DNA of 64,000 bases from Yersinia hibernica (GTDB taxonomy: Bacteria > Pseudomonadota > Gammaproteobacteria > Enterobacterales > Enterobacteriaceae), in contig NZ_CP032487.1 of NCBI RefSeq assembly GCF_004124235.1, forward strand, positions 3,286,001-3,350,000, written 5' to 3'. Each line of letters begins with the position of its first letter. Position 1 is the stretch's first letter. Made by a program: the position numbers and the translations under genes. The notes beneath the pieces were generated by a model. The model was given only the letters and a program-made list of their open reading frames with translations. It made no database searches and was not told the DNA's origin. Positions 45,653 to 58,546 of this stretch are shown piece by piece.

Positions 45653-45831
45653 CTGATTACTGGTGGATAGTACTCATCCTGCTGGTAGGGATTATTTTAA
45701 ATGGCATCAAGGAGTTACGCCGCCTTGATCATAAGAAATTCTTGAGCAATAAGCCGGAGTTGCCCCCACACCGCGATAACAATGCGCAGTGGGATGACGA
45801 CGATTGGCCGGATAAAAATAAGAAAAAGTAA
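45640..45831 (+). CDS. ypfN: UPF0370 membrane protein YpfN
   Basis: A 63-residue protein with one N-terminal membrane helix ([19 protein letters not shown]) and a charged tail ending [11 protein letters not shown]. It matches E. coli YpfN in length and tail. The function is unknown. It starts within the end of the M15 peptidase gene. A hairpin GGGAGC-CGC-GCTCCC follows in the 28 bases before the convergent ypfH stop. Confidence 0.88.
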   Translation: MHWLADYWWIVLILLVGIILNGIKELRRLDHKKFLSNKPELPPHRDNNAQWDDDDWPDKNKKK

Positions 45832-45859
45832 ACGGGTGGGAGCCGCGCTCCCCCCTGAT

Positions 45860-46495
45860 TTAATGCTCGGCCAAGTCCTGGTGCAGATGGGTAATAGCGC
45901 GCGTTAACATCGGCTGATTAATGCTATGCCCGCTATTGGCCGCCAAATCCAGAGTCACAGTATTGCCCAGCGCGGTTAAGCTACTGGCTGCGGCTTTGGC
46001 CTGTTCAGCCGATATCACCCCATCCTGTTCACCATGAATCAGATGAATCACGACGTCAGTTATGGGTTGCTGCGGCAACGTGGCGAAACGCCCACTAAAC
46101 CCAATCACGCGCCCGGCTAATTGCGGCTGCGCTTTTACCCCCTCGAGTGACATAATCGTGCCCTGCGAGAAGCCAATCAGTGTCGTGTGTGACGCATTCA
46201 AGCCGCTTTGCTGCTGCCAGTGGTGCACGGTGGCAATAAACTCGGGCATCACTTCATCAATACGCCCCTGGCGGCTCTGTTCAGTTATCCCTTGAACCGA
46301 AAACCACTGCCGCCCATTCCCCATGCCACTGGCAAATGGCCCATCAATACTGATAACCAGCGCCTGCGGAAAAGCCTGTGCAAAATAGCTGCCGACCGGT
46401 GCCATCCCTGCGGCACTGTCGCCAACCCCATGAAATAACAAAATTAATTGCTCAGGTTTTGCCGGTTGCTGCACCACAATGTGTTTCTGACTCAT
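45860..46495 (-). CDS. ypfH: Alpha/beta-hydrolase esterase YpfH
   Basis: A 211-residue carboxylesterase-type hydrolase. LFHGVGDSAAGM is the oxyanion loop, GFSQGTIMSLEG carries the nucleophilic serine, and DGVISAEQAK and NSGHSI hold the catalytic Asp and His. MSQKHIVVQQ is the family start; seven upstream codons are ignored. E. coli YpfH shows esterase activity on short acyl substrates; its true substrate is unknown. Confidence 0.9.
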   Translation of the reverse strand: MSQKHIVVQQPAKPEQLILLFHGVGDSAAGMAPVGSYFAQAFPQALVISIDGPFASGMGNGRQWFSVQGITEQSRQGRIDEVMPEFIATVHHWQQQSGLNASHTTLIGFSQGTIMSLEGVKAQPQLAGRVIGFSGRFATLPQQPITDVVIHLIHGEQDGVISAEQAKAAASSLTALGNTVTLDLAANSGHSINQPMLTRAITHLHQDLAEH

Positions 46496-46638
46496 TGCGC
46501 GACCTTTAGTATCCAAATAATGATAATGTTAACTATACGCCGCTCGTGAGAGAGAGATATTAGGTTTTATTGATGGAGTTGGTGGGAATTATTGATGATG
46601 ATACTGCCATTATGTGCAGTGATAAATGCCTGCCGTCA

Positions 46639-49108
<2,470 letters not shown>

Positions 49109-49142
49109 TTATCATCATAGTTATCACCACCATGCAATAAAA

Positions 49143-49165
49143 TGCCGGCGGCCAATACGCCGGCA
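49143..49165 (-). terminator. Terminator after ypfJ
   Basis: TGCCGGC and GCCGGCA pair with a nine-base loop, and the minus strand continues TTTTATTG. It lies 48 bases past the ypfJ stop. Confidence 0.7.
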
Positions 49166-49212
49166 GAAAGTCGCCCTATGATAGTCTCTGCTTACTTGAG
49201 GTTCTAGCGCTA

Positions 49213-50082
49213 TTAGCGGTTGGCAAAGGTGTTGCAGCTATTCGGGTCGCCACTGTCGAAACCCCGTTTAAACCAGGTATAGCGTTGCGCCGAAGTGCCG
49301 TGAGTGAAGCTATCCGGAACCACGCGGCCCTGTTGTTGTTGCTGTAACCGGTCATCGCCAATGGCTTGCGCAGCATTCAGGGCTTCTTGTAAATCCCCGA
49401 CATCCAGCACCTGTTGCTCCTCCATGGCTTTCCCCCATCCCCCGGCAAAACAGTCGGCCTGCAACTCCATTTTGACTGACAGGCGATTTGCTTGCGCCTC
49501 TGAAGCACCCTGCTGCTGTTGCCGCACTTTGGTGTCAATGCCCATCAAATGTTGCACATGATGCCCAACTTCATGAGCAATGACATAGGCTTGCGCGAAG
49601 TCACCGCCCGCACCCAGTTTATTTTTCATATCTTCATAAAAAGATAAATCGATATACACCGTGCTATCTGCCGGGCAATAAAACGGCCCCATGACTGACT
49701 GCCCAGTGCCGCAACCGGTCCGCGTTACCCCGCGGTACATCACCAGTTTCGGCTCTTGATAAGCACGCCCCATCTTTTGAAAAATAGGTTTCCAAGTATC
49801 TTCGGTGTCAGCCAGTACCACCGAGGTAAATTTAGCGTATTGGTCATCTTTGGCACTCTCGGGGCTTTGTGAACGCGGGGGTGACTGAGTCTGAGACATC
49901 GGATCATTGCCATTTAACAACGGCGTCAAGTCAACGCCGTAGTAACCCGCCACCAACACCACAATGAGGATGACAAGGCCACCTTTACCACCAATAGGCG
50001 GCCTAAAACCACCGCCGCCGCCCGATGAGTCACCCCGTCGGTCTTCTACATTGTCACTTTCTCGACGACCTTGCCAACGCAT
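49213..50082 (-). CDS. ypfJ: Neutral zinc metallopeptidase YpfJ
   Basis: A 289-residue protein with a charged, glycine-rich N-terminus, one membrane helix ([20 protein letters not shown]) and a peptidase domain facing the periplasm. The zinc site is [13 protein letters not shown], with a further acidic ligand in [14 protein letters not shown] pairs in [14 protein letters not shown] and near the C-terminus could form disulfides. Close to E. coli YpfJ; the substrate is unknown. Confidence 0.92.
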   Translation of the reverse strand: MRWQGRRESDNVEDRRGDSSGGGGGFRPPIGGKGGLVILIVVLVAGYYGVDLTPLLNGNDPMSQTQSPPRSQSPESAKDDQYAKFTSVVLADTEDTWKPIFQKMGRAYQEPKLVMYRGVTRTGCGTGQSVMGPFYCPADSTVYIDLSFYEDMKNKLGAGGDFAQAYVIAHEVGHHVQHLMGIDTKVRQQQQGASEAQANRLSVKMELQADCFAGGWGKAMEEQQVLDVGDLQEALNAAQAIGDDRLQQQQQGRVVPDSFTHGTSAQRYTWFKRGFDSGDPNSCNTFANR

Positions 50083-50261
50083 AGCTTTACTCCCAGATAT
50101 ATTCCTTACGTATTATCGTAGGAAATCTGTAAGGCTAATACCATTAAAAGTACAAATGATTAATGCAACAGCGGGGAGAGTTAATCAGGGGTATTAAGGG
50201 AAGATAAAGCTTATCTCCCCTTAGTGCGATGACGCAAAAGAAAACGTAATCGATTGCGCGG

Positions 50262-50975
50262 TTAGTCTAATTTAACGCCAATACGGTGTGCAACTTCCTC
50301 GTAAGCTTCAATCAAACCACCCAAGCTTTGACGATAACGGTCTTTATCCATTTTATTGAGCGTTTTCTTATCCCACAAACGGCTGCCATCAGGAGAGAAC
50401 TCATCACCCAACACCACTTCACCGTTGAACAGGCCAAATTCCAGCTTGAAGTCCACTAGGATTAAACCTGCATCATCAAACAATTTACTCAACACGTCAT
50501 TGGCCAAGTAGCTCAGCTCTTTCATCCGTGCGAGTTGTGCTTCGCTCGCCCAACCAAATGTCTTGCAATAAGACTCATTGACCATCGGGTCATGCATTGC
50601 GTCATTTTTCAAAAACAGATCAAACAGTGGTGGACTCAGTTCTACACCTTCTTCGATACCCAGACGTTTTACCAGTGAACCCGCCGCGCGGTTACGGATA
50701 ACACACTCAACTGGGATCATTTCCAGTTTTTTCACCAGCACTTCGGTGTCCGACAGCAAGCGCTCCATCTGGGTAGGAATACCGGCCGCTTCCAATTTAG
50801 CCATAATAAAATGGTTAAATTTGTTGTTTACCATGCCCTTACGATCGAACTGTTCAATGCGCTGACCATCCAGTGCTGACGTATCGTTACGGAACTCCAA
50901 CACCAATAGGTCAGGATTTTCGGTGGTATAGACGGTCTTCGCCTTGCCACGATACAACTCAGCTAGCTTTTGCAT
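50262..50975 (-). CDS. purC: SAICAR synthetase PurC
   Basis: A 237-residue purine-pathway ligase joining aspartate to CAIR with [19 protein letters not shown], the [12 protein letters not shown] nucleotide region, [19 protein letters not shown] and LVDFKLEFG are family signatures. The frame extends upstream into bamC, but this start gives the standard length. The bamC-purC gap holds a hairpin. I did not find a clear PurR box there. Confidence 0.96.
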   Translation of the reverse strand: MQKLAELYRGKAKTVYTTENPDLLVLEFRNDTSALDGQRIEQFDRKGMVNNKFNHFIMAKLEAAGIPTQMERLLSDTEVLVKKLEMIPVECVIRNRAAGSLVKRLGIEEGVELSPPLFDLFLKNDAMHDPMVNESYCKTFGWASEAQLARMKELSYLANDVLSKLFDDAGLILVDFKLEFGLFNGEVVLGDEFSPDGSRLWDKKTLNKMDKDRYRQSLGGLIEAYEEVAHRIGVKLD

Positions 50976-51009
50976 CTTATTACTCCAAGTCTTTTGGATA
51001 GAAATAGAT

Positions 51010-51029
51010 AAAGGGGCCGCAGCCCCTTT
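51010..51029. terminator. Hairpin between bamC and purC
   Basis: AAAGGGGC and GCCCCTTT pair around CGCA directly after the bamC stop. On the minus strand it is followed by a moderately T-rich stretch, so it may terminate or attenuate dapA-bamC transcription before purC. Confidence 0.6.
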
Positions 51030-51033
51030 GGTT

Positions 51034-52092
51034 TTATTGGGTATTTGTCGCACTTGTCTGGCTAAGTGCCGCCTGGAACACCGCAACCAGCGCATCATTC
51101 TGCGCCTGAGTCAGGGTATGCCCTTTAGGGCTGATGAACTGTAAGCTACTGCGGTTATCAAGATCACCGACTTGCAACTTATAATCACCTTCTGGCAATT
51201 CTGGGTCTTTGGCGCCCAATGCATCCCAACTGCTGCTGCTCATTGATTTAACGGTAACGTTAATCGAGCCTTGTGGGCGACTGCGGTCAGTGACCTTCAT
51301 GCCAATCTTCTCAAGAGCAGCCGGTAGACGTTCCCACAGCACGGCATAAGGTGCACGAACAATCAGTTGCGGCAGGCCAGTATCATCACTGCCACTTTGA
51401 ACATCAATAGTGCCGACTTTACGTGCTGCCTGGCTGCTTTCACTATCAGAGCGAACTTTATCCAAGCCTTCGATAATGGCATTTAACATCGCGCCATTGT
51501 AGCGCTGGATTTCGGTATAGCTGGTGATAGGTTTTCCGCCTTGTTGTAACTCAAGGGATTTCACCACCAAGGCCAGTTGATAACCTTGCTCCTGCACACT
51601 TATCTGATAACGGCCTTCAAACTGGACGTCTTCATCCGCGCGATTCCATTTAACCCAATCAGTTGTCAACGTTTGGTTGGCATCCTGACGGCTGGCAATC
51701 GCCCAGTTTCTGTCCTGAAGAACGCGGGTGACTTGCGCCCAGAGATTACGATTTTGCGGGCTATTTTCTAACAACAGCTTGCTGGTATCGTTAGCATTTT
51801 CAGCACGAGAGCCGCTTAATAATGCCAATGGTTGTACCGGAGGACGGATGTCCAACTGCTTGCCCACCGCACCTTGAGTGTTGACGGAACGGACATCATA
51901 CTCACCATTTTGTATCGGCAGGATCATCCCGGCCGGTGAGTTCAGCGGCTTCAGCCCCGGAGCTTCAAGGTAAGATTCGTCACCGCCAACCTGGCGTTTG
52001 TAGCGTTGGTCGGTGGTGCAGCCTGCCAACAGCATGGCCAGTGAAACTCCCACAACCGTTACCACCGTCGACTTTTGCAATGATATTGCCAT
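51034..52092 (-). CDS. bamC: Outer-membrane assembly lipoprotein BamC
   Basis: A 352-residue lipoprotein of the BAM complex that inserts beta-barrel proteins in the outer membrane. The signal ends in the lipobox LLAGC (Cys25). An unstructured segment that binds BamD ([18 protein letters not shown]) is followed by two helix-grip domains. It follows dapA after 16 bases, as in E. coli (dapA-bamC-purC). An upstream TTG would add one residue and is ignored. Confidence 0.95.
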   Translation of the reverse strand: MAISLQKSTVVTVVGVSLAMLLAGCTTDQRYKRQVGGDESYLEAPGLKPLNSPAGMILPIQNGEYDVRSVNTQGAVGKQLDIRPPVQPLALLSGSRAENANDTSKLLLENSPQNRNLWAQVTRVLQDRNWAIASRQDANQTLTTDWVKWNRADEDVQFEGRYQISVQEQGYQLALVVKSLELQQGGKPITSYTEIQRYNGAMLNAIIEGLDKVRSDSESSQAARKVGTIDVQSGSDDTGLPQLIVRAPYAVLWERLPAALEKIGMKVTDRSRPQGSINVTVKSMSSSSWDALGAKDPELPEGDYKLQVGDLDNRSSLQFISPKGHTLTQAQNDALVAVFQAALSQTSATNTQ

Positions 52093-52108
52093 CAAATTTC
52101 CCTAAGAG

Positions 52109-52990
52109 TTACAGCAAACCTGCGCTTTTCAGCGCGTCTTCCACAACCCGTTTAGCCGGGTCAGTCAATGGAGTCATTGGCAGACGCAAAGTGTCATTCG
52201 CCATTAACCCCAGTTTCTTCGCGGCCCATTTCACCGGAATTGGGTTTGCTTCTACAAATAAATGCTGATGCAATGGCATCAAGCGCTGATTCAAACGGCG
52301 AGCTTGCGCAAAATCGCCCTGTGCAGCTAATGCACAAAGTTCAACCATTTCACGCGCAGCAATGTTTGCTGTCACTGAAATAACACCTTTACCGCCCAGT
52401 TGGATAAAGTCCAGACCACTCGCATCATCACCACTGAGCAGAATGAAGTCTTCATCATCAACCAGCACTTGGATCTGACTTACACGACTTAAGTTCCCTG
52501 TTGCCTCTTTAACAGCAACAATATTTTTAATCTTGGCTAAGCGGGCAATGGTCGGCGGTAACATATCGCAACCGGTACGCGATGGCACATTATAGAGAAT
52601 TTGTGGCAAATCGGTACTTTCAGCAATGGCTTTGAAGTGCTGATATAACCCCTCCTGCATCGGGCGGTTATAATACGGCGTTACCGTCAGGCAGCCCACC
52701 ACACCGGTATCATTAAACCGCTGTGTGAGCGAAATGGCTTCGGAGGTGGCATTAGCCCCGGTTCCGGCAATGACGGGAATCCGGCCGTCGGCCAGTTCGA
52801 GCGTCTGCATGACCACATCAACATGTTCGTCATGATTCAGCGTTGCAGACTCACCAGTGGTGCCCACAGAGACAATCGCCGCCGTTCCACTAGCTACATG
52901 ATAATCGACAAGTTTTTTAAGGCTCGCACGATCGACAGCACCTTTGTCGTCCATCGGCGTGATTAGTGCAACTATGCTTCCTGTAAACAT
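52109..52990 (-). CDS. dapA: 4-hydroxy-tetrahydrodipicolinate synthase DapA
   Basis: A 293-residue aldolase-type enzyme of lysine/DAP synthesis. [10 protein letters not shown] holds the substrate threonines (44-45), [10 protein letters not shown] the catalytic Tyr (133), and VAVKEATG the Schiff-base Lys (161). The family start is MFTGSIVAL. However, an ATG 12 codons upstream (53026) has a much better ribosome site (GGAGGGGG eight bases before it), so an extended form is possible. It is divergent from gcvR. Confidence 0.95.
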   Translation of the reverse strand: MFTGSIVALITPMDDKGAVDRASLKKLVDYHVASGTAAIVSVGTTGESATLNHDEHVDVVMQTLELADGRIPVIAGTGANATSEAISLTQRFNDTGVVGCLTVTPYYNRPMQEGLYQHFKAIAESTDLPQILYNVPSRTGCDMLPPTIARLAKIKNIVAVKEATGNLSRVSQIQVLVDDEDFILLSGDDASGLDFIQLGGKGVISVTANIAAREMVELCALAAQGDFAQARRLNQRLMPLHQHLFVEANPIPVKWAAKKLGLMANDTLRLPMTPLTDPAKRVVEDALKSAGLL

Positions 52991-53154
52991 TCGATTTTCT
53001 GTAAATTCTGGACTTCCCATAAACATTGCCCACCCCCTCCTTAAACAAGTTCCTCATGGTACTTTTGACCTCTATCCAAAAGCAAGCAAACAACTGTGTT
53101 GTAAGCGCTTGGCAGCAGGTTTTTTTTATGTTTACCATGGTAACCCCAAAGAGC

Positions 53155-53742
53155 ATGACAGGAAGAGCGATTTTGCCGCAGCTTGATGAACATTATCTGG
53201 TCATTACCGCACTCGGTGCTGACCGCCCTGGGATCGTCAATACTATCACCCGCCACGTCAGTAGCTGCGGTTGCAATATTGAAGATAGCCGGCTGGCCAT
53301 GTTTGGTGAGGAATTCACCTTTATTATGCTGCTTTCAGGCAGTTGGAATGCGATAACTTTGCTGGAATCGACCTTGCCGCAAAAAGGCGCTGAGCTCGAT
53401 TTACTGATTGTCATGAAACGCACCAATGCTCACAATCAGAAAGCCATGCCGGCCACCGTATGGGTCAAAGTTGAAGTGAATGACTCCCCTCATATTATTG
53501 AACGGTTTACCAATCTGTTCCATTGCCACAATATGAACATTGCGGAGTTGGTTTCCAAAACTCAACCGGCTGAAGGTGACATTCCTCCTCGGTTACATAT
53601 CCAGATGAGTGCGCACAGTCCCGCCAGCCAAGACAGTTCAATAATCGAACACGCTTTTTATCAGCTATGTACAGAACTCAACGCACAAGGCAAGATTAGC
53701 GTTGTGAACTATCCACAGCATGACTCACGAATGGAGAGTTAG
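53155..53742 (+). CDS. gcvR: Glycine cleavage system transcriptional repressor GcvR
   Basis: A two-ACT-domain protein that binds GcvA and blocks gcvTHP activation when glycine is low. HYLVITALGADRPGIVNTI begins the first ACT domain, and SSCGCNIEDSRLA and FTFIMLLSGSWNAITLLEST follow. The frame opens at 53026, but residues before about 44 do not resemble GcvR; the ATG at 53155 gives 195 residues, near the E. coli length of 190. No strong ribosome site decides it. It is followed by bcp after two bases. Confidence 0.92.
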   Translation: MTGRAILPQLDEHYLVITALGADRPGIVNTITRHVSSCGCNIEDSRLAMFGEEFTFIMLLSGSWNAITLLESTLPQKGAELDLLIVMKRTNAHNQKAMPATVWVKVEVNDSPHIIERFTNLFHCHNMNIAELVSKTQPAEGDIPPRLHIQMSAHSPASQDSSIIEHAFYQLCTELNAQGKISVVNYPQHDSRMES

Positions 53743-53744
53743 TA

Positions 53745-54215
53745 ATGAGCCCATTGAAAGCCGGTGATATTGCGCCGAAGTTTAGTTTGCCCGACCAAGA
53801 CGGCGAGCAAATTAGTTTGGCCGACTTCCAGGGACAACGTGTCTTGGTCTATTTTTATCCTAAAGCCATGACACCTGGCTGTACAGTTCAGGCCTGCGGT
53901 CTGCGCGACAACATGGATGAGTTAAAAAATGCAGGCGTTGAAGTGTTGGGTATTAGCACTGATAAACCTGAAAAACTGTCACGTTTTGCCGAAAAAGAAC
54001 TGCTGAACTTCACATTGCTGTCTGATGAAGATCATCAGGTTGCTGAGCAATTTGGTGTCTGGGGCGAGAAAAGCTTTATGGGTAAAACCTATGACGGCAT
54101 TCATCGCATCAGCTTCTTGATTGGGGTTGATGGGCGGGTGGAGCATGTATTTGATAATTTCAAAACCACTAACCACCACGAAATCGTTTTGGACTATTTG
54201 CGCCAAAGTGCCTAA
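53745..54215 (+). CDS. bcp: Thiol peroxidase Bcp (peroxiredoxin)
   Basis: A 156-residue atypical two-Cys peroxiredoxin. The peroxidatic Cys46 lies in MTPGCTVQACG with resolving Cys51, and VEVLGISTDKPEKLSRF and the GKTYDGIHRISFLIG block are conserved. It reduces H2O2 and organic peroxides using thioredoxin. Co-transcribed with gcvR as in E. coli; a strong terminator follows. Confidence 0.96.
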   Translation: MSPLKAGDIAPKFSLPDQDGEQISLADFQGQRVLVYFYPKAMTPGCTVQACGLRDNMDELKNAGVEVLGISTDKPEKLSRFAEKELLNFTLLSDEDHQVAEQFGVWGEKSFMGKTYDGIHRISFLIGVDGRVEHVFDNFKTTNHHEIVLDYLRQSA

Positions 54216-54240
54216 ATCGCCACCCTGCCCTATATTGACC

Positions 54241-54266
54241 AAAAAGAGCGCCTAGGCGCTCTTTTT
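54241..54266. terminator. Bidirectional terminator after bcp
   Basis: AAAAAGAGCGCC-TA-GGCGCTCTTTTT is a perfect 26-base palindrome with A/T runs, 26 bases past the bcp stop. Confidence 0.9.
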
Positions 54267-54282
54267 ATTGGCTCAATTTAGT

Positions 54283-54334
54283 GATTCGGGTAAGTGAACG
54301 CCGCTAACACCGCTGCGACGGCAAGGGCGCAGGG
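54283..54334 (+). repeat. Dispersed intergenic repeat, copy 4
   Basis: GATTCGGGTAAGTGAACGCC continues GCTAACACCGCTGCGACGGCAAGGGCGCAGG. It matches copies 2 and 3 in the core and the tail GGGCGCAGG, in the bcp/perM gap. Confidence 0.8.
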
Positions 54335-54339
54335 GATAG

Positions 54340-55404
54340 TTAATCGGCGTCAGGGATAAACTCCTCCGGCCAAGCATGAATCACCGCTTTAACCAGTGTG
54401 GCCAGGGGAATGGCAAAAAACACCCCCCAGAAACCCCACATGCCGCCAAAAATGATTACTGACAGGATAATAACTAGCGGATGCAAATTCACCGCTTCAG
54501 AAAACAGCACTGGCACCAGCAAGTTACCATCTAGCCCCTGCACCACTAAGTAGGCAATAAAAAGTGTCCAGAAATCCGCGCCAATCCCCCATTGGAATAG
54601 GGCGACCAGCACCACCGGGATAGTCACAATCACCGCGCCAATATAAGGAATTAACACAGAAAAACCGACCAACACCGCCAGTAATAGGGCGTAATTCATC
54701 CCCATCACGAAGAACACCAAATAGGTGGCGATGCCGACCACCACCATTTCCAGCACTTTTCCGCGAATATAATTCGTAATTTGCTGGTTCATCTCCAGCC
54801 ACACTTGCCCGGCCAAACCACGATTGCGCGGTAAAATACGGCGCACAGCATTCAGCATCTGCTCTTTATCTTTGAGCAGGAAAAACAGCATCAATGGCAC
54901 CAAAATCAAATAGATGGCTAATGTCAGTAAGCCGATTAATGAAGCCAGCGAGATTTTCACCACTGACTCCCCCATCCCAGAGAGCTTACCGCGCAAATTT
55001 TCGGCCATCATATCGACAATACCGGCATCGACCAATGCCGGGTAACGCGCAGGTAATGTCTGAGCAAATGCATTGAATTTATTCAGCATTTTCGGCATAT
55101 CCGAGATAAGATTATTGCCCTGTTGCCAGACGGTCGGGGCGACAACAAACACCGCCAGCAGCGCAATACCCGCGAAAACGACCAGCACAATACTGGCCGA
55201 CCACTGGCGCGAACAACCAATCCGCTGTAAGCGGGCCGTCGGCCACTCTAGCAGGTACGCCAGGACAATAGCCGCCAATAGCGGGGCCAAAATACCGCTG
55301 AAGAAGTAGAGAATACAGAATCCAACCAACAGAATGACCAGTAACGCGATAACCTGCGGGTCGGTAAAACGACGGCGATACCATTGTAACAACAGCTCTA
55401 GCAT
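54340..55404 (-). CDS. perM: AI-2E family transporter PerM
   Basis: A 354-residue inner-membrane protein with about eight helices. GVFFAIPLATLVKAVIHAWP at the C-terminus and the conserved LLAVLVGFSVLIPYIGAVI block mark the AI-2E/PerM (YfgO) family, whose members export signalling molecules or ions. The role of PerM is not well defined. It is divergent from bepA as in E. coli. Confidence 0.92.
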   Translation of the reverse strand: MLELLLQWYRRRFTDPQVIALLVILLVGFCILYFFSGILAPLLAAIVLAYLLEWPTARLQRIGCSRQWSASIVLVVFAGIALLAVFVVAPTVWQQGNNLISDMPKMLNKFNAFAQTLPARYPALVDAGIVDMMAENLRGKLSGMGESVVKISLASLIGLLTLAIYLILVPLMLFFLLKDKEQMLNAVRRILPRNRGLAGQVWLEMNQQITNYIRGKVLEMVVVGIATYLVFFVMGMNYALLLAVLVGFSVLIPYIGAVIVTIPVVLVALFQWGIGADFWTLFIAYLVVQGLDGNLLVPVLFSEAVNLHPLVIILSVIIFGGMWGFWGVFFAIPLATLVKAVIHAWPEEFIPDAD

Positions 55405-55696
55405 CCGAAATTGCTCCTAAATACCATGGGAAACCCGCAAATTGGCGAATTGCTTTCATCGCCCCGAAAACAGGGGCATAACCCGCAGGTCAGTTCGACA
55501 CGTCAGCGGTCTTCTTATCACCGTTGCCTTAGCCGCCATTCCTTTATATAACTATTTCTTTATACCTACAGGCTGACTAAGATAGTTGCAAGATCCAGTA
55601 ATGGATGATGAGCTTAACCTTTGACCTATTTAAGACTATTTTTGTGATCTAACTCGCTTTCGTGATGATTGTACTGGAGAGCAGAGCAAGGAAGAA

Positions 55697-55722
55697 GAAC
55701 TCTTGCACATCTCGGAGTCTAA
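55697..55722 (+). promoter_or_regulatory. Candidate sigma-E promoter of bepA
   Basis: A -35-like GAACT (55697) and -10-like TCTAA (55718) are 16 bases apart, fitting the sigma-E pattern GGAACTT - TCTAA. Start of transcription would fall near 55729, upstream of the ATG at 55755. E. coli bepA (yfgC) is in the sigma-E regulon. The rest of the 350-base gap holds nothing else I can name. Confidence 0.5.
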
Positions 55723-55754
55723 TTGTCATTACATCAGTAGGGGCAACCTCGTTT

Positions 55755-57263
55755 ATGACATATCAGTTAAATAAAACAGGTCAGTTAAACAAAGCAGGCC
55801 GGGCAAGTAAAACCGTGATAGCCACCTTGCTCAGTAGCTTGTTACTCACCGGCCCTGTAGCTGTCAATGCTGAGACACAGACGCAAGACTTGTTGCCTGA
55901 TATTGGCACCTCTGCGGGTGCGACATTAAGTATTGATCAGGAAAAAGCCATGGGGGATTTTTATGTCCGCCAGATGCGCGCCAGTGCCCCACTGATTTAT
56001 GACCCATTACTGACACAATACATCAATACGTTAGGTAACCGCTTAGTCGCCAATGCTTATTCAGTTCGCACACCATTTCATTTCTATTTGGTGAATAACG
56101 ATCAGATTAACGCCTTTGCTTTCTTTGGCGGCAATGTGGTACTCCACTCAGCCCTGTTCCGCTATACCGACAACGAAAGCGAACTGGCATCCGTATTAGC
56201 CCATGAAATATCTCATGTTACGCAACGCCACCTGGCGCGCGCGATGGAAGAACAGCAACGCATGGCCCCCCTGACTTGGGTGGGTGTGCTCGGCTCTATT
56301 TTACTGACGATGGCCAGCCCACAAGCGGGAATGGCTGGCTTGAGCGGCACATTAGCCGGTGCTCAACAAGGTATCATCAGCTTTACTCAGGGTAATGAAC
56401 AGGAAGCTGACCGAATTGGCATTCAAGTATTGCAGAGGTCGGGATTTGACCCGCAAGCCATGCCAAACTTCCTGCAAAAACTGGCTGATCAGTCACGATA
56501 TGCATCCAAACCACCCGAAATGCTGCTAACTCACCCATTGCCCGACAGCCGCTTATCTGATGCACGTAACCGTGCTAATCAAATGAAACCGCACCCGATT
56601 GCCTCGTCGCAAGATTATCTGTTCGCCAAAGTCCGTATTTTGGGCATGTATGGTTCAGCGGAAAACAGCCTGACACCAGACTTACTTGAAACCTTAAGCA
56701 AAGGAACTTCGCGCGAACAGCTGGCTGCCAAATATGGCCAGGCCATTTTGCTGTATCAAGCAAAAAAATACGATGAAGCCCGTAATCAGCTACAACCGCT
56801 GCTAACACAACAACCGGGCAATATTTGGTTCCTCGACCTAATGACTGATATTGATTTGGGCCAGAATAAAGCAGCCAGCGCGATTAGCCGCCTGCAAGCA
56901 GCAATGGCGAAACAAAATGATGAGCCGGTATTGCAGCTGAATCTGGCCAATGCTTATGTTCAGGGCGGCCAACCGGCAGCGGCCATCAAAATATTGCGCA
57001 ACTATACATTCAGCAACCCGAATGACCCGAATGGTTGGGATTTACTGGCACAAGCTGCGGCAGCACAGGGTCTGCGAGATCAAGAGCTGGCAGCGCGCGC
57101 GGAAAGTCTGGCATTGAGTGGTAAATTGACTCAGGCTATCGGCTTACTCAGTGACGCCAGTGCGCGGGTGAAACTGGGGAGTTTAGAACAAGCGCGCTAT
57201 GATGCCCGCATTGACCAGTTGCGCCAATTGAATGAGCGCTTTCGTAAATATCAGAAGTCCTAA
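55755..57263 (+). CDS. bepA: Periplasmic protease/chaperone BepA
   Basis: A 502-residue M48 protease with C-terminal TPR repeats. The zinc site is [18 protein letters not shown], and the downstream glutamate ligand lies in [17 protein letters not shown]. The TPR part ([19 protein letters not shown]) contacts the BAM complex. BepA degrades misassembled LptD and other outer-membrane proteins. The frame opens at 55662, upstream of the sigma-E-like promoter start; [10 protein letters not shown] leaves a signal peptide ending near VNAET. Confidence 0.93.
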   Translation: MTYQLNKTGQLNKAGRASKTVIATLLSSLLLTGPVAVNAETQTQDLLPDIGTSAGATLSIDQEKAMGDFYVRQMRASAPLIYDPLLTQYINTLGNRLVANAYSVRTPFHFYLVNNDQINAFAFFGGNVVLHSALFRYTDNESELASVLAHEISHVTQRHLARAMEEQQRMAPLTWVGVLGSILLTMASPQAGMAGLSGTLAGAQQGIISFTQGNEQEADRIGIQVLQRSGFDPQAMPNFLQKLADQSRYASKPPEMLLTHPLPDSRLSDARNRANQMKPHPIASSQDYLFAKVRILGMYGSAENSLTPDLLETLSKGTSREQLAAKYGQAILLYQAKKYDEARNQLQPLLTQQPGNIWFLDLMTDIDLGQNKAASAISRLQAAMAKQNDEPVLQLNLANAYVQGGQPAAAIKILRNYTFSNPNDPNGWDLLAQAAAAQGLRDQELAARAESLALSGKLTQAIGLLSDASARVKLGSLEQARYDARIDQLRQLNERFRKYQKS

Positions 57264-57273
57264 GGAAAGTATG

Positions 57274-57627
57274 ATGAAAAACGTCACGATTTACCACAAT
57301 CCGCGTTGTTCCAAAAGCCGGGAAACTCTCGCGTTAGTTGAGCAGCACGGAATTAAACCGCAGGTAATATTGTATTTAGATACCCCGCCCTCAGTGGCGA
57401 CGTTAAAAGAATTACTGCAACAGTTGGGTTTCAGTGACGCGCGGCAATTAATGCGCACCAAAGAGGAGCTGTATAAAGAGCTGAATCTGGCGGATAAGGC
57501 CCTGACACAAGATCAATTACTGCAAGCCATGCACCATTATCCGAAACTGATCGAGCGCCCAATCGTGGTTTATCACGACCAGGCTCGGATTGGCCGCCCA
57601 CCAGAGCAGGTGCTTGAAATTTTATAA
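57274..57627 (+). CDS. yfgD: ArsC-family arsenate reductase-like protein YfgD
   Basis: A 117-residue ArsC-type thioredoxin-fold protein. The active cysteine is in YHNPRCSKSRETLAL, and the C-terminal arginine loop is IERPIVVYHDQARIGRPPEQ. AAGGA lies upstream of two adjacent ATG codons (57271 and 57274). Its neighbours bepA and hda are the same in E. coli. Glutaredoxin-dependent arsenate reduction is the family activity; it is untested for YfgD, and no ars operon is present. Confidence 0.9.
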   Translation: MKNVTIYHNPRCSKSRETLALVEQHGIKPQVILYLDTPPSVATLKELLQQLGFSDARQLMRTKEELYKELNLADKALTQDQLLQAMHHYPKLIERPIVVYHDQARIGRPPEQVLEIL

Positions 57628-57713
57628 CCATGATTAACTAATTGAAAAATAATGATTTAGCCCTCCCCACTGTTATTGGGGGACAGGCAGCTAACACCGC
57701 GCCAATAGCGGGA

Positions 57714-58415
57714 TTACAACCCCAGAATCTCTTTCACGAAAGGAATGGTCAACTTACGTTGTGCAGTAATAGAGGCGCGATCAAGCTGATCTAAGGTCAT
57801 AAACAGAGTGCGCATTTCCCGATCCAGGCGTTTTAACAGAAAACGCCCCACATCTTCCGGTAACTCAAAACCTCGCAATTTGGCGCGTAATTGCAAAGCC
57901 TGCAATTTCTCATCATCTGACAAGGGCTGCAATTTATAGATTTGCCCCCAATCGAGCCGAGAGGCCAAATCAGGTAAACCGAGGTTCAATTGCCGTGGCG
58001 GGCGATCACCGGTTATCAATAATCGGGTTCGGCCAGTCTCTACAATGCGGTTGTAGAGATTAAATATCGCCATTTCCCACTGTTCATCACCAGCAATACA
58101 CTCAATATTATCAATACAAACCAGTGCCAGCTGTTCCATACCATCCAGCACTTCCGGCACAAAATAAGCGCGTTTATCCAGCGGAACATAACCCACTGCC
58201 TCACCTTTTTGCGATAACTCAGCACAAGCAGCATGCAACAAATGGCTACGCCCGCCACCCTCGCGTGACCAGAAATAGATATAACTGCCATGAGACTGAT
58301 GAACAGCAGACTGGATAGCCGCTAATAGGGACGGGTTCTCCCCCGGATAAAAACTAGCAAAAGTTTCATCATCGGGAAGATAGAGTGGCAGTGAAAGCTG
58401 TGCCGGCGTATTCAG
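57714..58415 (-). CDS. hda: DnaA-inactivating ATPase regulator Hda (CUG start)
   Basis: A 233-residue AAA+ protein that, with the DNA-loaded clamp, promotes hydrolysis of DnaA-bound ATP. The N-terminal clamp-binding motif QLSLPL is followed by the modified Walker [15 protein letters not shown] and a sensor-like [19 protein letters not shown]. In E. coli Hda starts at a CUG codon; here a CTG at 58413-58415 heads LNTPAQLS in the same place with GAGGTG upstream, giving the same 233 residues. A TTG six codons earlier is the alternative. Confidence 0.93.
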   Translation of the reverse strand: MNTPAQLSLPLYLPDDETFASFYPGENPSLLAAIQSAVHQSHGSYIYFWSREGGGRSHLLHAACAELSQKGEAVGYVPLDKRAYFVPEVLDGMEQLALVCIDNIECIAGDEQWEMAIFNLYNRIVETGRTRLLITGDRPPRQLNLGLPDLASRLDWGQIYKLQPLSDDEKLQALQLRAKLRGFELPEDVGRFLLKRLDREMRTLFMTLDQLDRASITAQRKLTIPFVKEILGL

Positions 58416-58546
58416 AAGCACCTCAACCAACAAAACGGGCGGGAAAACATGGCAAGCTTACCACAAAAAATTACAACAGCATAAAAACCTGAACTGAGGC
58501 GAAAAACTGGCCGAACCGACAAGTGCGGCGCGGCCAGAGGTAACTT

